This document shows, one piece after another, positions 20,320 to 32,963 of a stretch of DNA of 64,000 nucleotides. The translations under genes and the position numbers were made by a program. This stretch comes from Burkholderiaceae bacterium (GTDB lineage Bacteria > Pseudomonadota > Gammaproteobacteria > Burkholderiales > Burkholderiaceae_C): NCBI GenBank assembly GCA_913776825.1, contig CAJYPV010000028.1, forward strand, positions 1 to 64,000, in the 5' to 3' direction. The notes under the pieces were generated by a model that saw nothing but the letters and a program-made list of their open reading frames with translations, did not search any database and had not been told where the DNA came from. How positions within the stretch are numbered: the first letter of the stretch is position 1; the number at the start of each line of letters is the position of its first letter.

Positions 20320-21638
20320 CAGAACAGCCCCATCTGAACCGGCGCCGGTGCCATCGATGCGACAGCACTCGCGATGCGGGAGGGTCCCGCCGCCTGCCCG
20401 GCCGCGGTCGGCGCGACAGCGCTGAACGGCAGCGCGCCGCTGGGCCGATGGCCGTCCGTCACCACGAACGGCAGCACCTTGCGGGTGGGCACCTTCAGTT
20501 GCGACAGATCCTCCGCCCGGATGCGGCGCAGGCCGCGTGCGGCCAGCAGTTTGTCGACCGATCCCACGCCCAGGCCCGGGACCCGCAGCAGCAACTCGCG
20601 CGGGGCGGTGTTGAGGTCCACCGGAAAACGCTCCGGATGCGCCAGCGCCCAGGCCATCTTGGGATCGACATCCAGACGCAGCAAGCCGGTGCCGTCGTCC
20701 ACGATCTCCTGATGATCGAAGCCATAGAAACGCATCAGCCAGTCGGCCTGATAGAGCCGATGCTCGCGCACCAGCGGCGGTGCCTGCAGCGGCAAGGCGC
20801 GCGAGGCATCGGGGATCGGACTGAAGGCCGAGTAGTACACGCGCCGCATGCGAAAGCGCTGATAGAGCGTCGCGCTGCTTTGCAGGATGCTGCGATCGTC
20901 GCTGCCATCGGCGCCGACGATCATCTGGGTGCTTTGACCCGCGGGCGCGAAACGCGGCGGACGGGCGGGCCGCGCCGACGCGCCCGGCAACACCCGGATC
21001 GGCACGGCGGCCGCGGCCTTGCGCTGCGCCTTGGCATCGTCGATGTGCAGCCGCAGTCGACCCATCGAGCGATGGATCGCGGTGGTGTCTTTCTCGGGTG
21101 CGAGCTGTTTCAGGCCGGTGTCGGTGGGCAGCTCCACATTGATGCTGAGCCGGTCCGCATACAGACCGGCGCGTCGCAGCAGGTCTTCGCCCGCATCGGG
21201 GATGGTCTTGAGATGGATATAGCCGCGGAAGTCGTGGTCCTCGCGCAGCTGACGCGCGACTTCGACCAACAGCTCCATCGTGAAGTCCGGACTCTTGACG
21301 ATGCCGCTGCTCAGGAACAGGCCTTCAATGCAATTGCGGCGGTAGAAGTCGAGCGTCAGGTTGACCACTTCCTCCACGCTGAACTTGGCGCGCGGCACAT
21401 TGCTGGACGAGCGATTCACGCAGTAGAGACAGTCGTACTGGCAATGGTTGGTCAGCAGGATCTTCAGCAGCGAGATGCAGCGCCCATCCGGCGTGTAGCT
21501 GTGGCAGATGCCCATGCCACCGGACGACCCCATGCCCGTGCCGCTGCGGGAGTCCCGCTTGTCGGTGCCGCTCGACGCACACGAGGCGTCGTACTTGGCC
21601 GCATCGGCCAGGATGGCGAGCTTGCGCTGGAGGTCCAT
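20319..21638 (-). CDS. Putative DNA modification/repair radical SAM protein (TIGR03916/COG4277)
   Basis: A 439 aa enzyme. The cluster motif CQYDCLYC (CX3CX2C, about residues 66-73) binds the 4Fe-4S/SAM centre. A helix-hairpin-helix-like DNA-binding stretch follows (RELLLRVPGLGVGSVDKLLAARGLRRI, about residues 345-372). The chain ends QMGLF, which fits the QxxLF pattern that docks proteins on the DNA polymerase beta clamp. A Pro/Ala-rich linker precedes that tail. A perfect LexA box lies 25 bases upstream of the ATG. It is the first gene of a two-gene unit with DUF4130. Chemistry is unknown. Confidence 0.9.
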   Translation of the reverse strand: MDLQRKLAILADAAKYDASCASSGTDKRDSRSGTGMGSSGGMGICHSYTPDGRCISLLKILLTNHCQYDCLYCVNRSSSNVPRAKFSVEEVVNLTLDFYRRNCIEGLFLSSGIVKSPDFTMELLVEVARQLREDHDFRGYIHLKTIPDAGEDLLRRAGLYADRLSINVELPTDTGLKQLAPEKDTTAIHRSMGRLRLHIDDAKAQRKAAAAVPIRVLPGASARPARPPRFAPAGQSTQMIVGADGSDDRSILQSSATLYQRFRMRRVYYSAFSPIPDASRALPLQAPPLVREHRLYQADWLMRFYGFDHQEIVDDGTGLLRLDVDPKMAWALAHPERFPVDLNTAPRELLLRVPGLGVGSVDKLLAARGLRRIRAEDLSQLKVPTRKVLPFVVTDGHRPSGALPFSAVAPTAAGQAAGPSRIASAVASMAPAPVQMGLF

Positions 21639-21663
21639 GAGGGCGAGAGAAGACTGCTGATGA

Positions 21664-21679
21664 CTGTATGAATATACAG
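21664..21679 (-). promoter_or_regulatory. LexA (SOS) box
   Basis: The 16-mer CTGTATGAATATACAG fits the proteobacterial LexA operator CTGT-N8-ACAG exactly, with an AT-rich core inside a very GC-rich sequence. It lies 25 bases upstream of the radical SAM start codon, where a repressor would cover the promoter. Confidence 0.85.
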
Positions 21680-21801
21680 GCCTGATGGCTTTTTGTTGTC
21701 AGCAGACGGCCTCGAAACCGGGGTTTGAGGCGGATTCCATGGGCTTTGGTGCGCGGGAACGGCGTCAATGGCGCGTCACGGCATGTCGCTGGACGCGGAC
21801 C

Positions 21802-22086
21802 TCACCAGATGGGCGTGTCTGGATCCGAGACGGGTGGTGCGGGCGTTGACGCAACGGTCTTGACCGCCGCTTTGTCCTCAAGCACCAACGCGACTCCCAA
21901 GATGTTGAGCAGATTCAACAGTCTGCCCAAACTGGCGGTTTCTGGCGCACGCTCAAGCGCGGAATAGGTCTGTTGAGTGACGCCCATCCGGAGCGCCACC
22001 TCGCGCTGCGTGTAGCCGGCCTGTTTGCGGAAGCCCACCAACAGAGGGGCCAAATGAGCGGGGATGCGAACGGGAAATTGATGCAT
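21802..22086 (-). CDS. Small XRE-family DNA-binding protein (HipB-like)
   Basis: A 94 aa protein that is almost entirely a Cro/CI HTH: AGYTQREVALRMGVTQQTYSALE (about residues 23-45), then SLGRLLNLLNILGVALVLED, the layout of HipB-type antitoxins. No HipA kinase or other toxin is adjacent: downstream lies the SOS box and upstream puhE. It may be an orphan antitoxin, or an autoregulator. Candidate operator repeats lie just upstream of its start. Confidence 0.8.
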   Translation of the reverse strand: MHQFPVRIPAHLAPLLVGFRKQAGYTQREVALRMGVTQQTYSALERAPETASLGRLLNLLNILGVALVLEDKAAVKTVASTPAPPVSDPDTPIW

Positions 22087-22126
22087 GCCGGGGGGGACGA
22101 TCGAGCCAGTCGAAGTCCGGCAAGCT

Positions 22127-22170
22127 ACAGCTCAAAGGCTGTAAAAGCAAAAAACAAATCAAAGGCTGTA
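22127..22170 (-). promoter_or_regulatory. Candidate operator of the XRE gene
   Basis: An inverted repeat, ACAGC-N6-GCTGT (22127-22142), overlaps a 12-base direct repeat, TCAAAGGCTGTA, at 22132-22143 and again at 22159-22170 (27 bases apart, facing the same side of the helix within error). The A-rich spacer between the copies contrasts with the GC-rich surroundings. Position 41-84 bases before the start codon suggests autoregulation. Confidence 0.5.
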
Positions 22171-22221
22171 TGACGGTGGGATCGCATCAGCGGCCGTGCG
22201 GGATGCGCGATGGGCTCAGGC

Positions 22222-22998
22222 TCAGTCCGACCCTCGCGCCCTTGCCCGCGACCGCATCCCCCATTCCCACAGCCGCTCGCTCGGCAGCGGCAGCACCATG
22301 AACCAGTGCTCCAGCAGCGCCAGGCTCAGCAGCATGGCCACGAAGCTGCAGGCGGTGATGTCGAACGCGTCGACCCGCACCGCGACAGCACCGTGCCAGG
22401 CGGCGGCGGTGAGGCCGGTCACCGCCATCACGCTGATCGGGAACAGCCGGTTGCCGGAGCGCTGCCGGAAATAGGTGTGCATGTAGCGCAGATGCTCCGG
22501 CAGAAACTGCTCGTTGAGATTGCGCACGCCCAGGAACACATTCAGCTTGGCCGACAGCCGCATCAGCCACAGCACGCCGAACGTCCAGGTCGCGACCTGA
22601 TTCGGCCGACCCCAGGTCAGCGCCAGCACCGCCAGCCCGAGCACCAGCAGCGCCAGCTCGTGATAGAGGATCGCCATCACCGCATGCCCGGCGCGACGCC
22701 AGCCGGTGGCCCCCGCAGGACAGGCGCGCCGGCGCGGCCCCGTCACATAGCCCAGCAGAAAGCCGATCTCCTGCCAGGCCCAGACCGTGAGCGCGGCGGT
22801 GAACGCCAGATAGGCGCCGGTGACGCGCGTGTCCGTCGCGGTCACCGCCACACCAGCCAGGGCGATGCCCAGCAGCACCGTCGCCGCGCCCATCGTCCAG
22901 GGATGGGTGGCGCGTGGCAGGCCGTTCAGATACAGGATCACACCCGTGCTGAACCACCACAGCAGCAAGGTGTAGAGGGCAGGCCAGCCGTGTTGCAT
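22222..22998 (-). CDS. puhE: Photosynthetic complex assembly protein 2
   Basis: A 258 aa polytopic membrane protein with about eight hydrophobic helices. WWFSTGVILYLNGLP at the N-terminus and RNLNEQFLPEHLRYMHTYF with GNRLFP (about residues 160-185) are characteristic of PuhE (TIGR03055). In Rhodobacter puhE is needed for optimal reaction-centre/LH1 levels. It is the last gene of the bchF-puhE superoperon, 73 bases after acsF. The ATG at 22998 is chosen from the family N-terminus. It marks the left edge of the photosynthesis cluster. Confidence 0.9.
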   Translation of the reverse strand: MQHGWPALYTLLLWWFSTGVILYLNGLPRATHPWTMGAATVLLGIALAGVAVTATDTRVTGAYLAFTAALTVWAWQEIGFLLGYVTGPRRRACPAGATGWRRAGHAVMAILYHELALLVLGLAVLALTWGRPNQVATWTFGVLWLMRLSAKLNVFLGVRNLNEQFLPEHLRYMHTYFRQRSGNRLFPISVMAVTGLTAAAWHGAVAVRVDAFDITACSFVAMLLSLALLEHWFMVLPLPSERLWEWGMRSRARARGSD

Positions 22999-23071
22999 GG
23001 CGAGGAGGGATCGGTGGCGATCGGTGGTGATCAGAGCGGAGGCGAGGGCGTGAGGCGACGTGGCCGACGGC

Positions 23072-24148
23072 TCACCAGCTCGGCGCCACCCGCATCTCAC
23101 GCGGCAGCTCATGCGTCTTCACCGGCAGCAGGTACAGCCGTGCGAAGCAGGCCGTGGCCTGCAGCGCGCACCAGCCCTGGCGCAGCTTGCCCAGCACGCC
23201 ACCGCGCGCCTTGGCCCGATCGTTGGCGGCGGCGATGGTGCACAGCCGCGTCATGCCGGCGCGGAAGGCCGGGCGGTCGGTGTCCAGGCTCAGCGGAAAG
23301 ACCTGGCGGGCGATCTCGGTGGTGATGTCGAAGACGCGGTAGTCGTAGTCGGTCGGGTCCATGCCGAGCGCCTCGCTGAGCCACGGCCGGGTGTGGTCCC
23401 GCACATACATCGTGGCGTAGACCGCCAGCAGGAAGAAGCGGATCCAGAGCGTGTTGGCGCCGCGCAGCAGATGCGGCTGCGCCCGCATCATCAGCGCGAA
23501 GGATTCCCCGTGGCGGAACTCGTCGTTGCACCAGCGTTCGAACCAGCGAAAGATCGGATGGAAGCGCCGCTCCTGATGCTGCTCCAGTTGCCGGTAGATG
23601 CTGATGTAGCGCGCATAGCCGATCTTCTCGGACAGGTAGGTCGCATAGAAGATGTACTTGGGCTTGAAGTAGGTGTAGGCCTTGGTGCGCTTGAGATTCA
23701 CCAGATCCACCTGCAGCCCGAAGTCCTTGAGCGACTGGTTGATGAAGTTGGCGTGGCGCGATTCATCGCGGGTTAGATAGCGCATCAGCTGCTTGATGTC
23801 GGGATTGCTGACGTTCTTCGCGATCTCGTTGTAGAGCACGCAGCCGGAGTATTCGCTCGTCAGCGAGCTGACCAGAAAGTCCTGGAAATCGCGCCGCAAT
23901 TGGGGCGACCAACTGGCCGACAGCGCCGCCGCCTCGGCACTGAATTCCGGTGTCCGCACGAAGTGATCGTGGTTGTTGTCGCCCTCGTACTCGGCCATCA
24001 TCGCGTCCCACTCGGCGCGGATCGGGCTCATGTCCAGCCGGTCCATCGCCGCATAGTCGGTCTTGTAGAAGCGCGGCGTGAGCATGCTCTCCGCCTTGGC
24101 CAGGCGGGCGGCGTCCTCGGGGGTCTGCAGTTCAGCGTTGAGCGACAT
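23072..24148 (-). CDS. acsF: Aerobic Mg-protoporphyrin IX monomethyl ester oxidative cyclase
   Basis: A 358 aa di-iron enzyme that forms the isocyclic fifth ring of (bacterio)chlorophyll using O2. Metal ligands are visible in [10 protein letters not shown] (about residue 90), DESRH (about residue 125) and NDEFRHGE (about residue 210), the ExxH pattern of ferritin-like oxygenases. The start at 24148 ([12 protein letters not shown]) overlaps puhC by 17 bases. The gene type was first defined in Rubrivivax gelatinosus. Its presence, with no bchE in view, fits aerobic or microaerobic pigment synthesis; bchE may lie elsewhere. Confidence 0.96.
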   Translation of the reverse strand: MSLNAELQTPEDAARLAKAESMLTPRFYKTDYAAMDRLDMSPIRAEWDAMMAEYEGDNNHDHFVRTPEFSAEAAALSASWSPQLRRDFQDFLVSSLTSEYSGCVLYNEIAKNVSNPDIKQLMRYLTRDESRHANFINQSLKDFGLQVDLVNLKRTKAYTYFKPKYIFYATYLSEKIGYARYISIYRQLEQHQERRFHPIFRWFERWCNDEFRHGESFALMMRAQPHLLRGANTLWIRFFLLAVYATMYVRDHTRPWLSEALGMDPTDYDYRVFDITTEIARQVFPLSLDTDRPAFRAGMTRLCTIAAANDRAKARGGVLGKLRQGWCALQATACFARLYLLPVKTHELPREMRVAPSW

Positions 24149-24605
24149 GATCGGCTCCTCGTGAGGTGACGGGCAGCAGGCGGACGAACACTTCCGCATT
24201 GCTGGGTCCGAAGGCTTCGAGATCGATGCGCCGGCCGGTGCCGGGATCGACCAGGGTCAAACGGCCGTCCGCGCGGCCCAGCAATTCAAACGGCTGCTCC
24301 GGTCCCAGGCCCTGGCGCTTGCGTTCGCGCACCAGGCCGCGCATGGCGCTGCGAAGGAAGCCGTTGGTGCCCGGCGCGATGGTGCTCAGCAGGGCGCCGC
24401 TGTCGGCATCGCGCACCGCGATGCTGCCGTCGCGGCCATCCTCGAAACGCAACAGACGACTGGCCACGGTGCGCGCATCGGCCTGCTGCTGGGCGCTGAC
24501 ACCCGCCAGCCGCACCGCGCCGACGCCCAGCACGCTGACCAGCACCAGCGCGCCCAGCGCCGCCAGCGGCAGCGCGGGAAGTTTGCTCACCAGCGGGGCG
24601 CTCAT
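24132..24605 (-). CDS. puhC: Photosynthetic complex assembly protein
   Basis: A 157 aa protein with one N-terminal membrane anchor ([22 protein letters not shown], about residues 11-32) and a periplasmic domain carrying [18 protein letters not shown] and [19 protein letters not shown], typical of PuhC (TIGR03054). In Rhodobacter it supports reorganisation of the RC-LH1 core. It starts four bases before the stop-side of puhB (three-base gap) and overlaps acsF at its end. Confidence 0.9.
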   Translation of the reverse strand: MSAPLVSKLPALPLAALGALVLVSVLGVGAVRLAGVSAQQQADARTVASRLLRFEDGRDGSIAVRDADSGALLSTIAPGTNGFLRSAMRGLVRERKRQGLGPEQPFELLGRADGRLTLVDPGTGRRIDLEAFGPSNAEVFVRLLPVTSRGADHVAQR

Positions 24606-24608
24606 GAT

Positions 24609-25301
24609 TCAGGCCGCCTGAGGCACGGCACGACCGGCCGCCGCAGCGGTCGCGGTCGCCACGGCGCGTTGCGGCAGACCGTGCTGCGCGGCCTGGGCCT
24701 CGCGCAGCGCCTGGGCCAGCACAGCGGCCACGGCCGGCGCATCGGCCAGCGCGCGCAGCATCGGCTGGGTGCGGCGCAGATGCCAGGGCCGCACATGCGG
24801 CCACAGATGCAGATAGGCGATCCGCGTGCTGCCCGCCAGGCTCAGCACGATGTCGCCACCGCGTCCGTGCGCCCGCCAGCCAGCCGACTCGATCTGCGAG
24901 AACGGCAGATTGAAACTGATGCTCAGCACGATGCCGACCCGCATCACCACGCGTCGATCGGTGATCGTGTAGACGGTGGTGCGCGCCATCAGCCAGGCCA
25001 TGCCGACCAGCAGCCCGCTGGCCAGCAGGATCATCGGCATCATGCCGGCGCAGCCCACGAGGATCTCGCGGAGCGACTGCCCGTCCGACCAGCCGCTCAC
25101 CGCGCGCCAGCCCAGCAGCAGCAGGAAGTAGCCGATCACCAGGTCCAGATGGACCGCCTGACGCGCCAGCAGCCGCGCATCGGGACGACCCTGCCAGAGC
25201 AACTGCTCATCGACCGGCAAGGCCTGCGGCAGGCCGGGCGAGGCCTCGAACTCATGCTCGTGCGTGGGCGCCAGCACATTCACCAGATTGACGGCCTTCA
25301 C
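24609..25301 (-). CDS. puhB: Photosynthetic complex assembly protein PuhB
   Basis: A 230 aa membrane protein with PH-like character. It contains the family block ALPVDEQLLWQGRPDARLLARQAVHLDLV (about residues 26-54), two hydrophobic helices (about 58-70 and 90-110), then TVYTITDRRVVMRVGIVLSISFNLPFSQI. PuhB helps assemble the reaction centre in Rhodobacter. The start is a GTG (25299-25301) that overlaps the puhA stop as GTGA; the ORF frame is open further up but only as shadow of puhA. Confidence 0.92.
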   Translation of the reverse strand: MKAVNLVNVLAPTHEHEFEASPGLPQALPVDEQLLWQGRPDARLLARQAVHLDLVIGYFLLLLGWRAVSGWSDGQSLREILVGCAGMMPMILLASGLLVGMAWLMARTTVYTITDRRVVMRVGIVLSISFNLPFSQIESAGWRAHGRGGDIVLSLAGSTRIAYLHLWPHVRPWHLRRTQPMLRALADAPAVAAVLAQALREAQAAQHGLPQRAVATATAAAAGRAVPQAA

Positions 25302-26068
25302 AGCAGCGGCTCCTGGCGCTGCGGCGTGGCGTACAAGGTGCCGGCGCCGTAATAGGCCATGATCTTTTCTTCTTCGAGCAGCGTGACCTGCTCCGCATGG
25401 CGCGTGCCGGGCACCCGCGCGAATTGCCCGCCGAGGATCGACCGCACCGCGATGCGGTGATCCAGCACCCGCGCGAAATTCATCGGCAACAGCACTCGGC
25501 GCGACGGCGATCCGGCCGCCGCCGGGACGTCCAGCTCCAGGTAGCGGAACAGCATCTCCGAGCGGTCCACCCACAGGTCCACCACCCGGCCGCCCTCCAG
25601 CCCATCGGCGCCCCACACCGGCAGGCCGCGCGGGTCCACATCCTGCGGCGCCACGCCGAAGTCCGCGGTCACCCGCAGCGGCACGATGCGGGGCAGGCCT
25701 TCATAGGTCATGTCGGGCACATCGGCGCGGTTGGCCCAGGCGCCGGGCCCGACGCCCGCCAGCAGCAGATCGCCCTCAGGCTGCAGCGGCGAGCCGCGAT
25801 AGGCGCCCTCATGCACCGGCGGTTGCGCATCGCGACGGGCATTCGGGGCCTGGACCGTCCCGCCGTGGGCGAGCTGATAGGTCTTGGGGCGCGGCACCGA
25901 CGGCCAGCCCTGCACCGAGATCGCCCGCGAGCGATCGGATTTCAGCGGATAGCCCTCGCGCTTGTTCTCGCGATGCAGGTAGTAGATGAGACCCGCGAAG
26001 AAGACCCAGAACGCGTAGAGCACGAGCTGGGCCACATCGATGTAGCCCGTGATGGCACCGGTTTGCAT
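25298..26068 (-). CDS. puhA: Photosynthetic reaction centre H subunit
   Basis: A 256 aa subunit with a single N-terminal membrane helix (YIDVAQLVLYAFWVFFAGLIYYLHRENKREGYPL, about residues 9-42) followed by the cytoplasmic beta-rich domain. Landmarks are ADFGVAPQDVDPRGLPVWGADG (about residues 134-155), LWVDRSEMLFRYLELDV, and the C-terminal EEEKIMAYYGAGTLYA. It caps the L/M core and guides protons to QB. It sits between lhaA and puhB in the superoperon. pufL and pufM are not in the window. Confidence 0.97.
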   Translation of the reverse strand: MQTGAITGYIDVAQLVLYAFWVFFAGLIYYLHRENKREGYPLKSDRSRAISVQGWPSVPRPKTYQLAHGGTVQAPNARRDAQPPVHEGAYRGSPLQPEGDLLLAGVGPGAWANRADVPDMTYEGLPRIVPLRVTADFGVAPQDVDPRGLPVWGADGLEGGRVVDLWVDRSEMLFRYLELDVPAAAGSPSRRVLLPMNFARVLDHRIAVRSILGGQFARVPGTRHAEQVTLLEEEKIMAYYGAGTLYATPQRQEPLL

Positions 26069-26077
26069 GGAGGCCTC

Positions 26078-27541
26078 CTAGCCTGGGAACTCCGCCAGTC
26101 CGATGGGCTGGCGTGATGACGACGACGCGCCGCGGCGGCGCACCAACGGACCGATGGCGATCAGGGTGCCGAACAGCAACGCGATCTCCAGGTGATAGAC
26201 GACGCTGTAGGCGACTTGCGGCTCGGACATCGCCGTCCCCAGCCAGCCCCGCGCCGCCAGCGCTTCGAACCCATCCCGCAGGGTGCCGCCCAGCGCCACC
26301 GCCAGACCGCCCGCGGTGGCCTGCATCGCGCCCCAGGCGCCCAGCGCCAGCCCCGCGCCGCCGCTGCGCTCCAGGCCCATGGCCACGACGAGGGTGCTGA
26401 CGCCAAACAGGCCGGCGCCCAGCCCGATCAGCCCATTGCCGATGCGGAACAGCCAGCCCGACGCCAACGGCGCCGCGAAGATCACGGCCGAGAACGCGAC
26501 GATGCCCACCAGCAGGCCCATCGCCGCCAACCGATACGCATCGACGCCGCGCGCCAGCCAGCGCGCCGCGAGGGCGAAGGCCAGCATCGAGCCCAGCGCC
26601 ATGCCGGCGGTCAGCAGACTGGTGGCGGCCACCGGCAGCTTCAGGATCGCGCCGCCATACGGCTCCAGCACGATGTCCTGCATGTTGAAGGCCGCGGTGC
26701 CCAGCGCCACCGCCACCAGAAAACGGCGCGTCTGCGGTTGGGACGCAAAGTGCCGCCAGACCGCCCGGAAAGGCGGCACCGGCTCGCCCGGCGCCGGCCG
26801 CTTCACCGTGCCGCGCGCTTCCTGCTTCCACAGCGCGAGGATGTTCAGCACCAGCGTCGCCAGCGCCGCGCCCTGCACCACGGCGACCAGCCGCGTGGGC
26901 GTGAACGACTGCAGCATCAGGCTGAAGCAGAGGCTCGCCAGCACCATGCCCGCGAGCAACATCACATACATCAGCGCGACCACGCGAGGCCGCGTGTCCG
27001 GCCGCGCCTGATCGGTCGCCAGCGCCAGGCCGGCCGTCTGCGTGGTCTGCATGCCGGCGCCCACCATCAGGAAGGCCAGCGCCGCCGCCACCCGGCCGAC
27101 CATCACGCCGCCGGGCTGGGCGCTGGCTTCCGCGCCGGGCTGCAGCAGCACCAGCGCGAACGGCATGATCGACAGCCCGCCGAACTGCAGCAGCGAGCCG
27201 AACCAGAGATACGGCACCCGCCGCCAGCCCAGCGCGCTCAAATGGGTGTCCGATCGATGTCCCACCAGCGCGCGAAACGGCGCGGCCAACAACGGCAGCG
27301 CCACCATCAGCGACACCGCCCAGGCGGACACGCCCAGCTCCACGATCATCACCCGGTTCAAGGTGCCCACCAGCAGCGCATAGGCCATGCCCACCGAGAC
27401 CTGGAACAGCGCCAGCCGCATCAGGCGGCGCAGCGGCAGCTCGGTGGTGGCCACATCGGCGAAGGGCAGCAGCGACGGACTCAGCCGCGCCCAGCGCAGC
27501 GCCAGGCGCTGGTTGAGCGAACGGGTGGACGAGGGGGTCAT
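26078..27541 (-). CDS. lhaA: Light-harvesting 1 assembly MFS protein
   Basis: A 487 aa, 12-helix BCD/PucC-family transporter-like protein. Near the N-terminus it has LVGTLNRVMIVELGVSAWAVSLMVALP (about residues 57-83) and RALVGHRSDTH, both hallmarks of LhaA/PucC. Family members escort bacteriochlorophyll or antenna polypeptides during LH1/LH2 assembly. Position immediately upstream of puhA identifies it as LhaA rather than PucC. Its ATG overlaps the bchM stop by four bases (27538-27541). Confidence 0.94.
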   Translation of the reverse strand: MTPSSTRSLNQRLALRWARLSPSLLPFADVATTELPLRRLMRLALFQVSVGMAYALLVGTLNRVMIVELGVSAWAVSLMVALPLLAAPFRALVGHRSDTHLSALGWRRVPYLWFGSLLQFGGLSIMPFALVLLQPGAEASAQPGGVMVGRVAAALAFLMVGAGMQTTQTAGLALATDQARPDTRPRVVALMYVMLLAGMVLASLCFSLMLQSFTPTRLVAVVQGAALATLVLNILALWKQEARGTVKRPAPGEPVPPFRAVWRHFASQPQTRRFLVAVALGTAAFNMQDIVLEPYGGAILKLPVAATSLLTAGMALGSMLAFALAARWLARGVDAYRLAAMGLLVGIVAFSAVIFAAPLASGWLFRIGNGLIGLGAGLFGVSTLVVAMGLERSGGAGLALGAWGAMQATAGGLAVALGGTLRDGFEALAARGWLGTAMSEPQVAYSVVYHLEIALLFGTLIAIGPLVRRRGASSSSRQPIGLAEFPG

Positions 27542-28233
27542 GACCGCACCAGCTCCAGCGCCTGCGAGGTGTAGAAGCCGCTGTAGATGCGCTCGCTGCG
27601 CTGCGCGTCCCAGGCCAGCAGGCGCGGATGATGGCCGATGAGCCGCTGCAAGCGCTGCTCGCTCACCGGCACGATGGCCGGCGACCGATTGCCGCGCGGG
27701 AACAGCCGACCCGCGGCCTTCATCAGCTGCAGCGCCGGATTGCTCGGCGCGAAGGTAAACAGCACCGACCGCCGGGTGCGCTGCGCCAGATCGGCCAGCA
27801 CCGCCACCGCATCGTCGGGCTCATAGTGAATCAGCGAGTCCATGCCGACCACATGGTCGAACTGACCGAGCGAGGGATCGAGCATGTCCCCGGCGCGGAA
27901 GTCGATGCAGCCGCCGCTGTCGAAGCGCGGCTGCCGCGTGCGGGCCAGCTCCACCAGCGTCGGCGACAGATCGATCGCCACCACCTGCGCGCCCCGCCGC
28001 GCCGCTTCCACCGCCAGCGCGCCGGTGCCGCAACCCGCATCCAGCACGCGACGACCGCGCAGGTCGGCGGGCAGCCAGGACAGCAAGGTGCCGCGCATCC
28101 GGTCGCGCCCGGCGCGCACGCTGGCGCGCACCCGGCCGACCGGCGCGTCGGAGGTCAGTCGGGCCCAGGCATCCGCCGCGGTGCGATCGAAGTAGGCCTC
28201 GATCTGCGCGCGTCGATCTTGATAAGCGCTCAT
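27538..28233 (-). CDS. bchM: Mg-protoporphyrin IX methyltransferase
   Basis: A 231 aa SAM-dependent O-methyltransferase acting on the ring-C propionate of Mg-protoporphyrin IX, the step before the cyclase. SAM motif VLDAGCGTGALAVEAARRG lies at about residues 61-79; VGMDSLIHYEPDD follows in the active region. The start is MSAYQDRRAQ at 28233; the frame continues nine codons upstream without a better site. It is coupled to lhaA by ATGA and follows bchL by 23 bases. Confidence 0.96.
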   Translation of the reverse strand: MSAYQDRRAQIEAYFDRTAADAWARLTSDAPVGRVRASVRAGRDRMRGTLLSWLPADLRGRRVLDAGCGTGALAVEAARRGAQVVAIDLSPTLVELARTRQPRFDSGGCIDFRAGDMLDPSLGQFDHVVGMDSLIHYEPDDAVAVLADLAQRTRRSVLFTFAPSNPALQLMKAAGRLFPRGNRSPAIVPVSEQRLQRLIGHHPRLLAWDAQRSERIYSGFYTSQALELVRS

Positions 28234-28256
28234 GCAGTCACCTTCCCGATTCGGTC

Positions 28257-32947
<4,691 letters not shown>

Positions 32948-32963
32948 CGCTTCGGCGGCGGGC

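Noticed and set aside
21802-22086. HipBA toxin-antitoxin system
   Set aside because: Only a HipB-like gene is present; no kinase or other toxin reading frame is adjacent on either side.
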